In this document: piece by piece, positions 1 to 13,174 of the stretch
Numbering within the stretch: position 1 is the first letter of the stretch
Layout of the letters: every line of letters begins with the position of its first letter
Assembly (NCBI GenBank): GCA_029964075.1
Contig: CM057148.1
Coordinates: forward strand, 23,615,916-23,679,915
DNA length: 64,000 bases
Source of the DNA: Patiria pectinifera
Lineage: Eukaryota; Echinodermata; Asteroidea; Valvatida; Asterinidae
Direction: 5' to 3'
Notes under the pieces: generated by a model
What the model was told of the DNA's origin: nothing
The model's input: the letters and a program-made list of their open reading frames with translations, nothing else
Databases searched by the model: none
Made by a program: the position numbers and the translations under genes

Positions 1-904
1 CAACAACAAAAAACAGTACGTTAGACGTTTTTGGTCGGAAAATATGGAATCTTACTGTTAATATAATACTATCGTGCTATCGTAAAGCAGCACTTAAAAC
101 AATAAAAATACCCAAACTACATTTCCTAATATTATTTATTTGAGGGTAACAGCTGATCATTTGGGGCCTTCACATTATATAGTTAAAAAAAAACACGTCA
201 AGATAAAGATACAAAGACATGACCTGGACAATACGAGCACAAATAGGTAAAAAAACAAACAAACAAGTAATCTGAAGAACAATTGATTAATAAATAACAC
301 AAGAATGACTTCATTGCCCTGAAAACTGACAATCCCCATCCCAGCCGACCATATTATTTAAAGGCAGGACAAACAGACGAGATAAAAATGGAGTAATAAC
401 TCAAAGCGATCAAATTGCACATGAAAGGAATTGGAAATACGTGCGCCATGACCTCACCCCAAACCGTTAACATTTATACTATCCATTGCATACAACGACT
501 CGGGCAGAGCAGAAGGTGAGATATGACAAAATGAACCAAGACTTGTTTTATACTGCTCTAGTCACAACCTTAAATCTACTGAAGGAGCACTCCCACATCC
601 AAGGCTCTTTGTTTTGATTAATGTTTTTATACCTGCCCGATGAAAGCAACAGGACCATATAAAAACAAAATAAGTGTTGTACATGTGAAATGTAGAAAAC
701 ACTGCTTGGGCTAAGAGATGTCTGCTGTTCAGTCTTTAAAAAAAAGGTCACATTTCGCAATCAAACGATTATTAAAGTTTTTCATCAAAAATGGATTTGT
801 GAAAGACGCCAGTTGAAAATTGACTCGAGTTCAAATCCATGGGTATCAGCCGGCAACTACTGCCCATAAGACGCTATACCAATTGGATATCATGATACCC
901 ACAT

Positions 905-1310
905 ATGTGCGGCTTATCAAAACATAAACCCAATCGAGCCGGTGTGGCGGTAAAAACACCCCGCCAATTTACACCAAAATCCCGCTTTCCTTATTTCGCC
1001 AGGGATCAAAGGATCGACCACAATCTTCCCGCTCCAACCTTGATGTCCTATCTCCATCCGATTTATTTATTGTATTTTATCTGTCACCAATTTCGAGAGC
1101 TGCTTTACTTCGGGAGCCGTTCTGCCCGCGGTAAATTCCACCCGCAATCCCGAGATCGCCTGCTTCGCGCCAGTTTTAAGCGGGATTTCCTTTGGGCTGC
1201 GCTTTCGCGGAAGCGCAGCACTAAAAGATGTCCGGTGGTTTTTTCCTCGATATCCGTTCTTAAAATGCAGTGTCCCTGTCATTCTATGCCTTTTTTGTGA
1301 CATTTCAAGA
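905..1310. promoter_or_regulatory. GC-richer intronic island with a hairpin
   Basis: About 400 bp, clearly GC-richer than its surroundings. It contains GCTGCGCTT (1196-1204) and its perfect complement (1211-1219) around a 6-base loop. ORFs on both strands cross it but show no family features, so an intronic regulatory element is more likely than an exon. Confidence 0.25.
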
Positions 1311-1419
1311 AGAGGGGACCAAATTATGTACCGAATTCGTGTATTAAATGCATAGGATCGTTTGCAATTATCTCCAAATTAACATAGCAATCTATTATCA
1401 AAAAAATTAAATATTGAGA

Positions 1420-1746
1420 TTAAAGATCGCACTGGTCAGGAACTAAAGACCACGGGAACTTATTCCGTCTGGTTTGCGGTCATTTAGAAAACAATATCAA
1501 GAAATGTAGGTGATCTCCAACGATTAGGCAATTGACTGATCGTTGGAAATAAAGAGTTCCATATTGACGAAACGTGTTTCGTGATCAAAAGGTTGTGCAT
1601 GCGTGGTTTTCCAACTGTTTTCTTGAAAAGTGTGATATCCGCTGAGCTGAAACTTCAACAGGTTATTTTTAAACATTTTTCGTTAGATTTTGAGTGGTGT
1701 TATTATTGAACAAAAAGTAAGAAAAAAACAAAATATGCTATATGCC
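1420..1746 (+). repeat. Diverged dispersed repeat, copy 1
   Basis: About 325 bp alignable with 12844-13174 in the same orientation. Shared blocks include ATTCCGTCTGG, TTTCGTGATCAAAAGGTTGT, GAGCTGAAACTTC and TTTTGAGTGGTGTTATTAT. No terminal repeats or coding capacity were seen. Confidence 0.65.
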
Positions 1747-4189
1747 TGTCAGCATCCAAAATCTATTATCTTCTACGTGGGAAGCAACAATCGGAATAAG
1801 TTGCTTCAAGAGGAGAAAGACAGAAGTTCAGAATCCTAAATTTTAAAACTTCAACAACAACAAAATACTGCACGGGAAAATCCAAACCCAACGAATGGCA
1901 ATGAGTTTTGAGACAAGTTCTCGAGAGAAAAAAAAAGGAAAACAAGAATAAGGGATGAGAAAGTATATTGAAGTGAAGCGGTCAAAGCTAAACCCGACCT
2001 AGCTCATTCCTGGGTGAAGTTTGTATGCACAGTCGTAATTGCACTCATCCAATATATCAGCCGTCAAGCCATGCGTACGGCCGCAGCTCGTTTTCCTGGC
2101 GGGAAAACTAATTGCACGCTGATCAAGAGGGACCTGGAGAAAGAAGGGGGAAATGTATATATACACACAGAGAGATGCCGCGCGCGCGCGCGAGCAACAC
2201 CCATTGGCTATTCACATCTTCATTTCCAGTCTTCGCGCTTGGTTTGGCAGAATGCCAAGGTCACGGCGAATTAATGGAGACGATGCGAGGCGGTAAACCT
2301 CTAGTTTCTTTTTGCTTCTTCCTTTTCGTGTTCTTTTTTTTTGGTCTCTCGCTTTTGTTTCAGCAGGACGGGAGGGATTTTGTTTTTGCAGGAAAGACGA
2401 TTTACTGGGAGTGAGGGAAGTGCTGATGGGGTTGTGTTCAGGAAGATTGTAGTGGGTTTTGTTTTGTTTTGTTTGTCCGTTTGTTTGTTTTTCACACTGA
2501 TCGGAAATCTGATGTGACTTTAAAGGGTACACGGTCTGAAATCTCCGAATACTGTATGTATTGATTGTTTACTTATCCTGTTCCAAAGGTCTGCTTGAAA
2601 GGAAATATGCCTAATGTCTTATCTCACCCATGAAAAGGCAGTTGCTTACATCGGACGCAGGAACAGTTTGTGGCATACGCATACGTATTTCCAGCCGTGT
2701 CAATTCAATGTACGTACGGTACACGTTGTGTGTGTCACACATAAAAACAAACAGCACCAATACACATTTGGCTTTTCGCACATCCGCAGAATGCGATGCA
2801 CTTGTGGAACACATGTGGCAGTATTCACGACTCATCCCAGCAGCTCGATTTTGAGAGACAGAATGTTGACACCGAACTTCTTTCTCGAAAGAATAACACA
2901 AAAACGCCTAGTTTTTAAAGGATGGTTGTGTGGACGTTAACATCGTACTTTTAAATGCTCTTTCCAATTAACATAATTTTGTTTAAAACGCGTTTTGTAG
3001 CGCAAGTGGGCGCATTCCAGGATGTAATATCCCTTTAATGTAGGCTAACTGGGGAATTTAACTTTAGTTTACAACAAAACAGTTTTTAAAGTGACTAAAC
3101 ATTGAAGTGTAGGCTTATTTATGGAAGATCTATATGTGTCGGTAAAAGAAATTGGAGTTCTCGGGCCCTGGTTTACAAAATTATGAGCGTGAATACGTAT
3201 ATGCCTATGCCGAAACTAGAATCGAGAATCGGCTGGAGAATTACAAAAATGTACAATAAAATAGTGTATTAGTATTCACTTTTGAACTAAGAGCCCGTAT
3301 TTCAAAAAAGGCCACTTGTCGCTATTTATCTTCGTTGATGTCATCTCTGGCTCCTAATCCCAACTTAAGTGTTAATGAATTAGTGTAGCGATGGATACCA
3401 GACGATGGACCAAATAAACAAAACCATTCTGGTAACGCTTTAAATGCTATGAACTGCCTGCACGCTTTCTGCCCAGACAAAGTATTCAATTAGCAATAAG
3501 TACACAATTTTGTTACACGTATCTACGGCTGATTTTAACGACAACCTATTATTATTAACGAGTTATGAGTAGGACTCTAGAGTGCTAGTGATACATAGAA
3601 CAGTCGTCGACAGAACGCACTAAAAATGGCGTCATGTTTTTCTCCTTACGGTGGGAAATCTTTTCATCCCACTGGCATTGACGCATTGAGCCTCCACTCT
3701 GCGCCTCAAAAAGACGCGAAGGTAATTGGGGGCTAACAATATAATGGCAAAATGACCCTCAACAATCGATGGAATATCTTTTAGATTGCCTGTTTCAGTG
3801 GCTTCTAATCCATAATAAAACCTTGGACAAAAAAAATGAGTGTTTTGGGAAAAAAAAGAAAAGAAAAAAAACCGCGACACATATCAAAGTGTGAGTACCC
3901 GTGCATCGACCGGCAATGAACCCACAGATACAAGAATGGACGCAATAAACGGACAAGAAATGTGTGAAGAACGCCAGTCAATTTGCGAGTTGAGTATTTT
4001 GTTCTGGCATTGTAATACAAAATTACAGTGAATTCAGTTATATTATCGACGTCATTACTCATACGGGGCGGCGTTCGCAGTGATTGTCGCTAGACCCCCG
4101 GGCAGGACAATTATACGGGCAGGGAAATGATATGAGCAGAAGTATGTTACTCGTATAGCTGTGGCGTCTATCTGTACAAAAAATAGAGT

Positions 4190-4713
4190 TTAAAGGGAAA
4201 ATACAACATTTGCAAACATCAAAAAATAAAACTACCAAATCATTTTGAAATACCTTGCTGGACTGTTAGAGAATGACAGTGTAAAGCATCCTGTAAAATC
4301 ATGGCACCTGGTATACTGTCATTTTCAAGAAAAGTGGTATTTTTGTATCAATTTCCAACGCTGGTCGGCCGATCAGCGTTGGAAAAAACTGGCTTTTTTT
4401 TCAAATACTGGCCCCAATTGACCATCGCACTTGTTTGCAATCGATTACACACCTTATGAATTGGTACAAGCCAGCTAGACTGGTTCCCTGACCCTACAAT
4501 TCCCCAATGTATGTTAACTGCTTTGTTTCTTCTTATATGGAGTCCGGGAACCAGACTACAGGAAAATGATTGTTTTTCTTGGTTTTTATAGCGTTTTCGA
4601 ACCCAAAACTTCAAAAAAGTCAGTGTAACTATATTTGCTATATATTTCCAACCCCCCAATTCCATCCATTTCTGAAAATTACAGCAAAAGCAAATGATGT
4701 ATATTCCCTTTAA
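4190..4713 (+). mobile_element. TTAA-type MITE, full-length copy
   Basis: Bounded by TTAA on both sides. The terminal inverted repeats are about 24 bp, starting AGGGAAAATACAACATTTGC on the left and mirrored by GCAAATGATGTATATTCCCT on the right. Inside are two further inverted repeats: one around 4346-4386 (CCAACGCTGG against its partner) and one pairing CTGGTTCCC with GGGAACCAG. There is no transposase. TTAA target sites are used by piggyBac and Kolobok families; which applies here is not decided. Related copies are at 15471, 18286 and 57485. Confidence 0.75.
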
Positions 4714-6900
4714 GCACATTTTTAAATACTCCATTGAACTAACTTTTTCACATAAATCTACCATGTCTATATTTTTGACGTTTTAGGTATACTACGAGAT
4801 AGTACTACGGAAGTGTGTCAATCGTATACTACAGACGTGTGACAATCATGTAGCTTCGGTAATATATGTAAACAAAATAGACTTGAAGCACATTTATAAA
4901 TACTTCATTTTACTCACTTTTTTTCACGTGAATCTACCACGTTTATATTTTTGAATGTCTTTGACGTGTTAAGGTATACAACGAGAAGGTGGTCATTCTG
5001 ATCCGTGATCCCTCTGCTCCATTATTTGCTAAATTAAATGTTCTACAATGTAATGACTTATACCACCTTAATCTTGGAAAGTTCATGTATAAACTTATGC
5101 ATAATTTACTTCCCACCCCCTCCCCTGTAAACTTTTAATTCTTGTTTACCTTAACATCTAACATTCATGTACAACTGTATATAATACATGATGTAGCGCT
5201 AGGGGAACTCTGTTTATCCATGTTTTAACAGTTTAGATGAAATAGTTTAGATAAATCTTACCCTCACTGTTTGTCTTTGTGAACAATTAAAAAACTCAGT
5301 TCCCCGACTCGTATTCATAAATTAAGGTGTAGTTTTTTAAAACTAATCATTAGACCTTATCGCACAATCGTCCTGTCTGTCACACGTTGTATATGTATTT
5401 GTTTGTCCTATTTCTATGTTACGGTACCTTGGTCTTAAGTAACTTTGTCTGACCATTTTTAAGGGCACAAAGGCGTGTTGCTTAACCTTATACCTAAATG
5501 TTGTCATTTAATTCGCTACTTTATTATTAATCACTGACTACATATCAAATATTATGTATACATGTTTGTACATATTGTAAAGAACTGCAACATTGAAATA
5601 CATGTTACACAATTCAAAATAATAGTACTGTCAAGTACACCTTGTAAAAATAATAACAATTCTCATACATGCTATAACAGGGCGACTTTCCCATAGACCT
5701 GTGCACAAACCTAAACGGTCACCTAACCCAAGTTTACCTAATCCTTTTTGCACGAAATTCGGTATTTAGGCTAATTGGACGACGAGGAAACTATCTGGAG
5801 GGGTCGCAACAGTAAAATTCATTGTCATAAGGGTTGTTTCAACAATAGGGCGACACCAAATTGTCGCCCCAATGCAGCGTGTCGCCCTAATCCAGACGAC
5901 ACTTGAGAAATCTGTCGCCCTATGGCAGCAATACTAAAATTGTAATACCATGAATATGGGATACAAGTCGAAAGACAGGGTAGGTACACACTTTACTCTT
6001 TAATCTCTTTGTCATCTGTCTCAGAAACAGAAATGCTCGTTTGGACGAGACCAGTTGGAGTCTGCATGCATCCAGACACCAACCAGTCTTAAACAGAGTG
6101 TTTAAAACCTGCCAAGCGCACATTTATTCCCTTATTCAAACCGTACAAAAATGTCTTTGACTACACATTCGAGAAGTGGTTACAAAAAGGGCTATATGTT
6201 TCAAACACCATTATTCAAGTGTTCTGATACAGGTTAGTGGTATTAAGTGTACACATTTTGCTCAAATGATTTTCATAATCTATATCACGTTTTAATTCAA
6301 ACAATATCTCACTACCATCGTAGATAATACAACGGCACAATTCACACACGTCCAAATATGTATCTAGAAATGTGCTAAATGTAATATAACACACAGGCTC
6401 ATAGGAGGAACATGCACATACTATTCTCGGTGGAAAAAATTATAATCACGATTTTTTTTGTTATGATAAATGTCGCTACAGCAAGGGCAAATTAATTTGT
6501 GCTTAGAGAATATTGTGAAGCGGATGATTGAACAAGTGATCATCGTTAATGGGAACATCAATGAATGTGATAGACTGCAGTCGTTATGTTTTTGTGTTTT
6601 GGCTCAATGCGGTGTATTGTGACATTCGGCAAACAATCATGTTTTGACATTTATTTGGGACAGATGATCCAAATACGGGAAATGAATGGCGGTCTTTTGA
6701 GTGAACACACGATTCCAATGCGCTATTATTTTGCATTCGCAAAACTAAAGCCTATTACCGCACTGCTTTTGTACAAGGCAGACTTCATGGTTGCGGTCAT
6801 TTATTACAGTCAGACATTTTCTTCAATTTGCCATTCACCATGCTGGCTTACGAGCATTATTTTGACCTAGATCAAAACGGGGTCTACCAGATTCTCCCAA

Positions 6901-6994
6901 ATACCTATGTTGCCCGATACCTATGTTCCCTAAAATTCTTAGGGTTAGGGTTAGGCTTAGGGCTGGGAACATAGGTATTGGAGAACATAGGTAT
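6901..6994. repeat. Hairpin around a short telomere-like repeat
   Basis: Two inverted arms of about 30 bp (6901-6930 and 6965-6994), each with two copies of ATACCTATGTT or its complement. They enclose CTTAGGGTTAGGGTTAGGCT, about four TTAGGG-type units at 6938-6964. Confidence 0.7.
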
Positions 6995-8064
6995 GCACCC
7001 GATCAAAACACACACCGAAGTAAATTAGTAAAATGTAACCATGCAATCGCACGGAAAGGGAAAAATAAGACCCACATCTCTAAAGATGTCGTCCAAGTTC
7101 AGACGTTAACACTTTTAGTTAATAATTCCTCTGAAGGATGCAACAATGCCGAAGATGAAAAAAAAACCCACATTTTTCTCACGCACTTTTATTCACTGCT
7201 CTAATCGAATCGCAAATTTCGCAATTTACAAAAAAAAAGCATCTCCAAAATATAAAACAAGATGAAAATAATATCAAATTAAAGAAAATTCGAACCGGAA
7301 CTTAATGACTAACTTTAAATTCTATTTCGCAAATTGTAACATTCAATATGCCCCGGTTGTATTATTTTGTTAATATTCTGAAACTGTGTATCATCATTTT
7401 CTGGTCTATGGCCTTCAGGAAACACAATTGGTCATATCTAAGCACCGCACCCGCCATCTTCGCCAATTGAATCCGCGTGCTTTCTCGGCATTTCTCCTTG
7501 TGTGCGTGCGATGGAGCGAGTTAACGAAATTCCACTCGCACATTGTCTCTTATTGAGTTAGCGGGTAGTTAAATACGGGCGGTACTGTATTTTTTTTTCT
7601 CCAAGAGGTAATTTTATGACCGTCGGCAAAAGAACAGCACGTTTGGCTCTTATATCATCGATATAATGACAATGATAATCATTCTTAACAGAACCAAATA
7701 CATGTCGCCTGTTGCCTTATTGTGTTTTCCTTAACAGTATTTTTTTTCCCATTAAATTAATTAATTTCAGTTGGACGGATACATCATAGTGGACGGATAC
7801 ATCATAGTGAACAGATACGTATTTCGTTGCCCGTAAGAATCGTATACAGTGCAGGATGATTCCACCCTGGTTAAAAAAAAAGGCGAAATTTTGAGGCGAA
7901 ACATTTTTTAATCAAAAGGAGAAGATAGCTTTTTAATTCGAACATCGTTGTCACGTTGTAACGTTTCCCCTCCAACTTTGAATTTTGAGTGAGCAACTCA
8001 ATTCAGTTATGTCTAAAAAAAAATATCGACAATACCTTCATAGCAAGGTGTTAAGTTTGGCGGG

Positions 8065-8280
8065 CACTCTAAAAACTGTTTGTCAATAACACATCTTGCT
8101 CTCATTTTGTTTCGAATCTAAACATTACGTGTCCTATTCCTAAACATCAATGTTCAATTGCTAAACACTATCCATTAATACTCTAAAGTGCTAAGCATGT
8201 TTAGTGTTTAAACATGTTTACAAACTGATAGCAAAAAGTGTTTAGATGGGGTTTAATTGCTAAACACAATTTTTGCAGTG
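8065..8280. mobile_element. Decayed MITE with CACTCTAAAAAC ends
   Basis: The left end CACTCTAAAAACTGTTT pairs with the right end AAACACAATTTTTGCAGTG. The interior repeats CTAAACAC-type motifs as in the 52017 element. Outer bases have decayed. Confidence 0.5.
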
Positions 8281-9517
8281 GGGAGTAAACAGACATAATA
8301 GGATTAAAGACGAATGAAAAAAAACACAACATATCAGTCTACGAGGCTTCTGTAGTCTCATCGAAATGCAAAAAAAAATAGCCGATCTACGAAGTGGACA
8401 AACTTGGTTGGCATAACAATTTATAGCTGGTTGAAATTTGTTTCACTCCAAAAAAAAAGTTTGGCCATGGTTGTGCTCTTCTACAGGTAATCAGCGAATT
8501 AAATTCGTAAATTTAGATTGCACAATTTGATCTTTTCGCCTGAAACAAATGCAGATCTAAATATTTATAAACAGCCCTATCTTTTAACAAAACACACACA
8601 AAACTATTTTAACTAATTTTCTAACTACCACGAGTGACTTTTCGGCGAAGCGGGTTTGTCTGGTTGACCGGGCCGGGAAACGCATCTCTTAGCCCCGGTC
8701 CACTGGTTCCGAATTCACGGTGACATGCTGCCACAGAAACTTTCAGACTCGGACACTTTCAGACAAAGTTGGTTCCGTAATGAAGCGCTCATAAAATATG
8801 CTTTTTATTTGTTTAATTCGCAGCAGTTTACCTCTTGGTTTTAAAAGGTTGTGAAACTGGAACGACACTCTCAAATACCATCTATGCAATTCGAATTCTC
8901 TGCTTTTTAAAATGATAATAACAGTGATTTTTTTTTCAATTATGGATAGTAGTAGAATACGAGGCAATCCAGTAACGAAACTGCTTTTCAGTGAGAATTG
9001 CAAAAATGCTTGTTTTTCTTTGATTAGTGAACAATGATCAATATGGAATGTTATTGGGTAAAATGTTGACAAAAATTGATCATGCGATTGCATTTTGAAT
9101 TAAAACAAAATGCAATTATCCATACAACAAGTAACGGCCTTTTTTGAACACCATGCCCTAATTTTACATGATGAATTAAAATTAGAGAATTAAACTAACG
9201 AATGTGTTTCATGAGATTAGGCAGAGACATTAACAACTGAAAATAAAATCAATGATTTTGTATTTCTCATGGACTGCAGATAGTCTACAAATAATGTATA
9301 AGGAGAATATTAAGTAAATAGAGTTTTAATGGTTACTTTTATTTTGTTTTTAAAGTAGCTGAATTATAAAGTCATTAAGATTAACATGCAGTCAAAACAA
9401 AACCATCTGATGTTACATTTGTGTATGACATGAATGATGAGAAACCTTTTTAAAAGGTTCATTTTGAGGGGTTAAGGAATAGAGTTTTGTAAGGGGAAAG
9501 AAGGTGTACAAACCTAC

Positions 9518-9637
9518 CTTTTTCAAGTTCCTCAATTTGTTGGGCCGTGAAGGAAGTTCTGTTTCTTTGGAGTTTCCGCTTGAGTCTCAGTCTAGCCTGT
9601 GCCTCCTCACTGTCGTCATCTTTCAGGTCCACGTCAC
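9518..9637 (-). CDS. Pax6: Pax6 exon: linker and start of homeodomain (residues 220-259)
   Basis: The exon encodes Gly plus 39 residues: an acidic linker [13 protein letters not shown], the basic segment RLRLKRK, then [18 protein letters not shown]. The last part is the N-terminal arm and helix 1 of a paired-type homeodomain. The acceptor is TTTATCCAG before GTGACGTG and the donor is GAAAAAG then GTAGGT, leaving phase 1. The next exon should begin by completing Glu and encoding FERTHYPD, as in vertebrates, where the intron sits at the same place in helix 1. No such exon was found in the remaining 9.5 kb to the left, so only 18 of 60 homeodomain residues are in the window. The frame stays open upstream of the acceptor and holds two ATGs (9680 and 9662), which matters for a possible paired-less isoform. 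Confidence 0.96.
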
Positions 9638-9661
9638 CTGGATAAACGCACAAAAACTCCA

Positions 9662-10219
9662 TGTCGGTGTGTTGAAGCATACTAATTAACACTTGGATTG
9701 TCTTTTATCCACGTTCAGGGGCGACCGACGCAAAAGTTGCGCAGACTACCGGTTCAACACTTTGATCAGAAGCAGACGATAAGTTCAAAAAAGGCGGGAG
9801 TTTAAGACCGTATAGATTTCACGTTATCAGACCGAGACCGTACTGCTGCGGTGTTTTGGATAAAACAGCAAATATGGACTCAATTTTTCCCGGCTTCCTG
9901 TTTTTGCGTTTGTGACAACAAGAATGCATGCAGCTGCTTCGATCTGCGTAGCCGAAGGTATTACAGAGGGGAAAATAAAATAAAGCCGGTATTATAAATA
10001 TAAAAAAGTGGCACAGAAAAAAAAAGCACGCGGTCTTATCTACAGGAGCGATCTTGCGCCAGTTGGGTGGAGTTCGTGAAAGAGAAGTTCCCTGCAGCGG
10101 TGGGGTTTGTGCCAAAGCGCGTTGAACTGAACTGGAACTGCGAGGCCATGGTTTGGAGAAAAAAAAAACAAGCCCCGGTATCGCACGCTGGAACACGGTC
10201 AATGAAAGCACACTTTATA
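9662..10219 (-). promoter_or_regulatory. Candidate internal promoter for a paired-less Pax6 isoform
   Basis: This lies directly upstream of the homeobox exon. On the minus strand: TATAAAG at 10219-10213; an ATG at 10149 in an excellent context (AAACCATGG) opening a 37-codon ORF starting MASQFQFSSTRF; a second TATA-like ATAAAAG at 9708-9702; and ATGs at 9680 and 9662 that are in frame with the homeobox exon when the acceptor is not used. The ATG at 9662 has G at -3 and G at +4 and would give [14 protein letters not shown], then the homeodomain. Internal promoters giving Pax6 without a paired domain are known in vertebrates and in C. elegans (mab-18). Boxes and frames are seen; promoter use is inference. 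Confidence 0.35.
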
Positions 10220-12843
10220 GCCAAAAAAGCCGGTATGTGCGGTACGGTGATACACGGAGGGACCAGGTAAAGTTTAGTGCAGTGCTGGCGCGTGGTTCTA
10301 GCTATGGTTCGAGCAATGCGCTCGTCTGCAGCGGTGACGCTTAAGGCACTTTTTCAGTGGGGTCACAGCCCTTGACGAATACCTGCCAAACGGCTGGTGA
10401 AATTGCCTTCCATTCAGGGGATGACTTGTGACAAAAAGTAGCTTTGGTATGGTTGACAGCATCTTTTCATTTTGTGGTGCAGCTCGTAAACACGTCCGGA
10501 TTCAACTAACGGTCCGTGGTTACGAAAGTGCCTTCTGTTACTGAATAAGCTGTGGGAAGCGGGATTTGAAAAAAAGAAAAAAAAAATAATAAAAAAAAAT
10601 ACAAAGTCAGCCGCCGTGACAATAGCTTTTGGGGATTATAATTCTGGTGTCATTATTTGTTCGTACTCGCGGAAGCGGTGTTGTAACTAATTTCCCCGGA
10701 TTGTTGTATTGGCTTGTTTGACGAACATGACGGAGACAAGCATTGGCGAGGGGGAGCGGGCGCTGGGCTTGATTGCCCGTCAAAAAGTGCATTTTCTGCG
10801 GGCGTGATAGGGAACAAAACACGCTGCTTCGTAAGTCGCGGAGAGCTTTTGTTCCCTTTTGATTGGATGGGACCTCTGGTGCCCCTTGATCAACCTACAC
10901 TGGTCCCTTGGAAAAAAATAAGACTTTGCGGAAAAAAAACACTGATTTCTGTAAAGTCTGTCGTGAGTGATTGGATTTTTGGTCTCTGTTTAAGGTTCAA
11001 TATAGGTCGCACAGAGTGCATACTATAGCACATTCCTCTGCGAAGTTTTATCAAAATGAAACTATTTTTATATGGAAAAAATCCACAGGTGTTAATAACC
11101 AATCTGGGTGGTTAAAGACATCTCAACAGAGCAAAGTAATGAGCATCTATAATGTACATGCACAGGTGTCCAAATGTTTTATTCTTTGGTAAAACATTTT
11201 ACGACAGGACAGATACAAGAACTAATTTAAACACGACCGCTCATCAAGTGACGAAAGCACAATGCAAACCAATACATTTCCCCCTTATTCTTGATTTTCA
11301 TGGGTCTGAATGGTTGCAAATGATTTCGGTGCCCAAAAACAGACTTTTTCTCCTCATACTTATTCAAAAAGTAACAAAATTAAGGTTGTGGTACCAACAA
11401 TGGATCTCGAATTGGTGACGGCTGTTAACTTGTGATTAATTTTTTTAAAGAGGAGGGGTTTGGCGCTGAAGAGATCGTCTTTTTTTTAATTGGTTGCCTG
11501 TTTATTTTGTGTGTTGTTTTGGTTGTTTGTTGTTTCTTGGGTTGTTTGTTTATTTGATTGTTTGTTTGTTTGTTTGTTTTGATTGACAAGTACCACATCA
11601 AGTTTCATGATTATGTTGCTTCATTTATATCTGGGAATCAAACCAACACTTACTTACTGTCAGACTCAATGATTGATTATTGATAGCTTATATTGATCAC
11701 CGTGACTTCACACTTTGTCAAGGGGTAATCGAACCTGCAACCTATAACCCCTAATTTTTTTGAAGGGGGGGGGGGGGTTCAGTCGTCCGAGGTAGAGGGT
11801 TGAATGACACCTAGGGAACCAAACGACACCCCCACCGGCCAACCATAGTGCAATCACCCGGGCCGATTGTCGGCACAGACGGGCCCGGTATTATCCCCAT
11901 CCCATGCAACGTCACGGTTCAAAGATGACGAAAACAATTTGAACCAGTCAACAACCCATTGTGGGGCCACGCCAACAAAGCCCGGATATTTTTCATTTGG
12001 CGGGGACAAAGTCGCTTTAATAGAGGGGGCCCTAAGTGTAAAATTGGTTGCCGAAAAGAAAAAAAACTACTCTGGGATATCGGTGAAGGCCGGACAAAAG
12101 GGAGGGTAACCACCTTGCGCAGAATGGACTATTTTCGTACTGAATCCGAGCTTTTGTGCGCCGGTTGCTGTCGATGATCGATGGCCAAGTAAACACGGTG
12201 CCGTTGTTTTTTTTCCACCGGTGAGCAGGAAAAATCTGGTTTAGTTGTACTTTCTTTATTTTTTTATTTGTGGACTGCCTGCTCGGTTTGAAAGTGTGAG
12301 AATTTCCCCTCGGTGTGCTCCTCCGAACTTCAAGTGACAAGTTTTGGACTCTGATGCAATCTGGACTGCGGGTCGTTTACCGGTAAACGCACTCACTAGC
12401 AACGTTGCAAGTCACGCCACGTCGACAATAATTCCCCACACAATCATTTTGTTTCTGAAAATAAAAAAATGTATCCCTGTCACTTTGCAAGTGAAGGATT
12501 TCGTCACTTTAAAGAAACGAACATTTCAAGTTGAAACCAGTGCACTTAATTGGACACTCGGCTTTTTGTACAATCGGTTTTGAAAGTTGGATGCACTTTT
12601 TCACGGCTGTTATGAACGTTGTCCTTGTTTGGGTGAGCAAGATCGATTCCAAAACACAGTAAGAGCATTTTATCATAAAAGGGAGAATTGTAGAGGCTAT
12701 CGTTCTTGTAAGTTGCAGCGCTAACTTTTCCGAATTTCCAACGTTCAAGCCAGCTTGAAATATAGCGCCCTGCCCTGCTAGCGTGGCGAAGAAATTATCC
12801 CAAAAGTAACCTATCGAATGATAATCAAAAACCTTATACTTGG

Positions 12844-13174
12844 ATTAAAGATCGTATAGTGGTACTAAATACCCCATGAAATAATTCCGTCTGGCTTGCT
12901 GTCATTTCAAAGAAATCAAGAATTACCGGTGATTTCCAATGATCAGTCACTTGAGTGTTTTGGGACATAAAGAGTGCCATGGACGAAATCGCGTTTCGTG
13001 ATCAAAAGGTTGTGCATAGTTAAGTTTTTACCTGTTTTTCTTAAAAGAGTAATATACATTGAGATGAGCTGAAACTTCTGCAGGTTAGGTTTTGAACATT
13101 CTTCTTTGGATTTTGAGTGGTGTTATTATCGGAAACGAACAAAATGCATGAAAAGCAAATGACCCTATATGCCG
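12844..13174 (+). repeat. Diverged dispersed repeat, copy 2
   Basis: Partner of 1420-1746, with the same block order and spacing. The two copies lie in direct orientation on either side of the homeobox exon. Confidence 0.65.

Larger units (their letters stand above)
1..9517 (-). other. Start of the Pax6 homeobox intron (partial, runs off the left edge)
   Basis: Intron sequence downstream of the 9518 donor. It is AT-rich, with no exon recognised on either strand; the short ORFs have no family features. It contains the MITE at 4190-4713, a telomere-like hairpin at 6901-6994, a TACACTG-type element at 8065-8280, one copy of a diverged repeat at 1420-1746, and a GC-richer island at 905-1310. Between 4720 and 6900 there is only AT-rich sequence with nothing identifiable. 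Confidence 0.8.

Noticed and set aside
4348-4764. 138-codon minus-strand ORF
   Set aside because: It lies mostly inside the MITE at 4190-4713, and similar peptide appears from the copy at 15471. It is a repeat shadow, not a gene.
9459-9517. Continuation of the homeodomain reading frame past 9518
   Set aside because: The sequence after the GTAGGT donor no longer resembles a homeodomain, which should continue EFERTHYPD.
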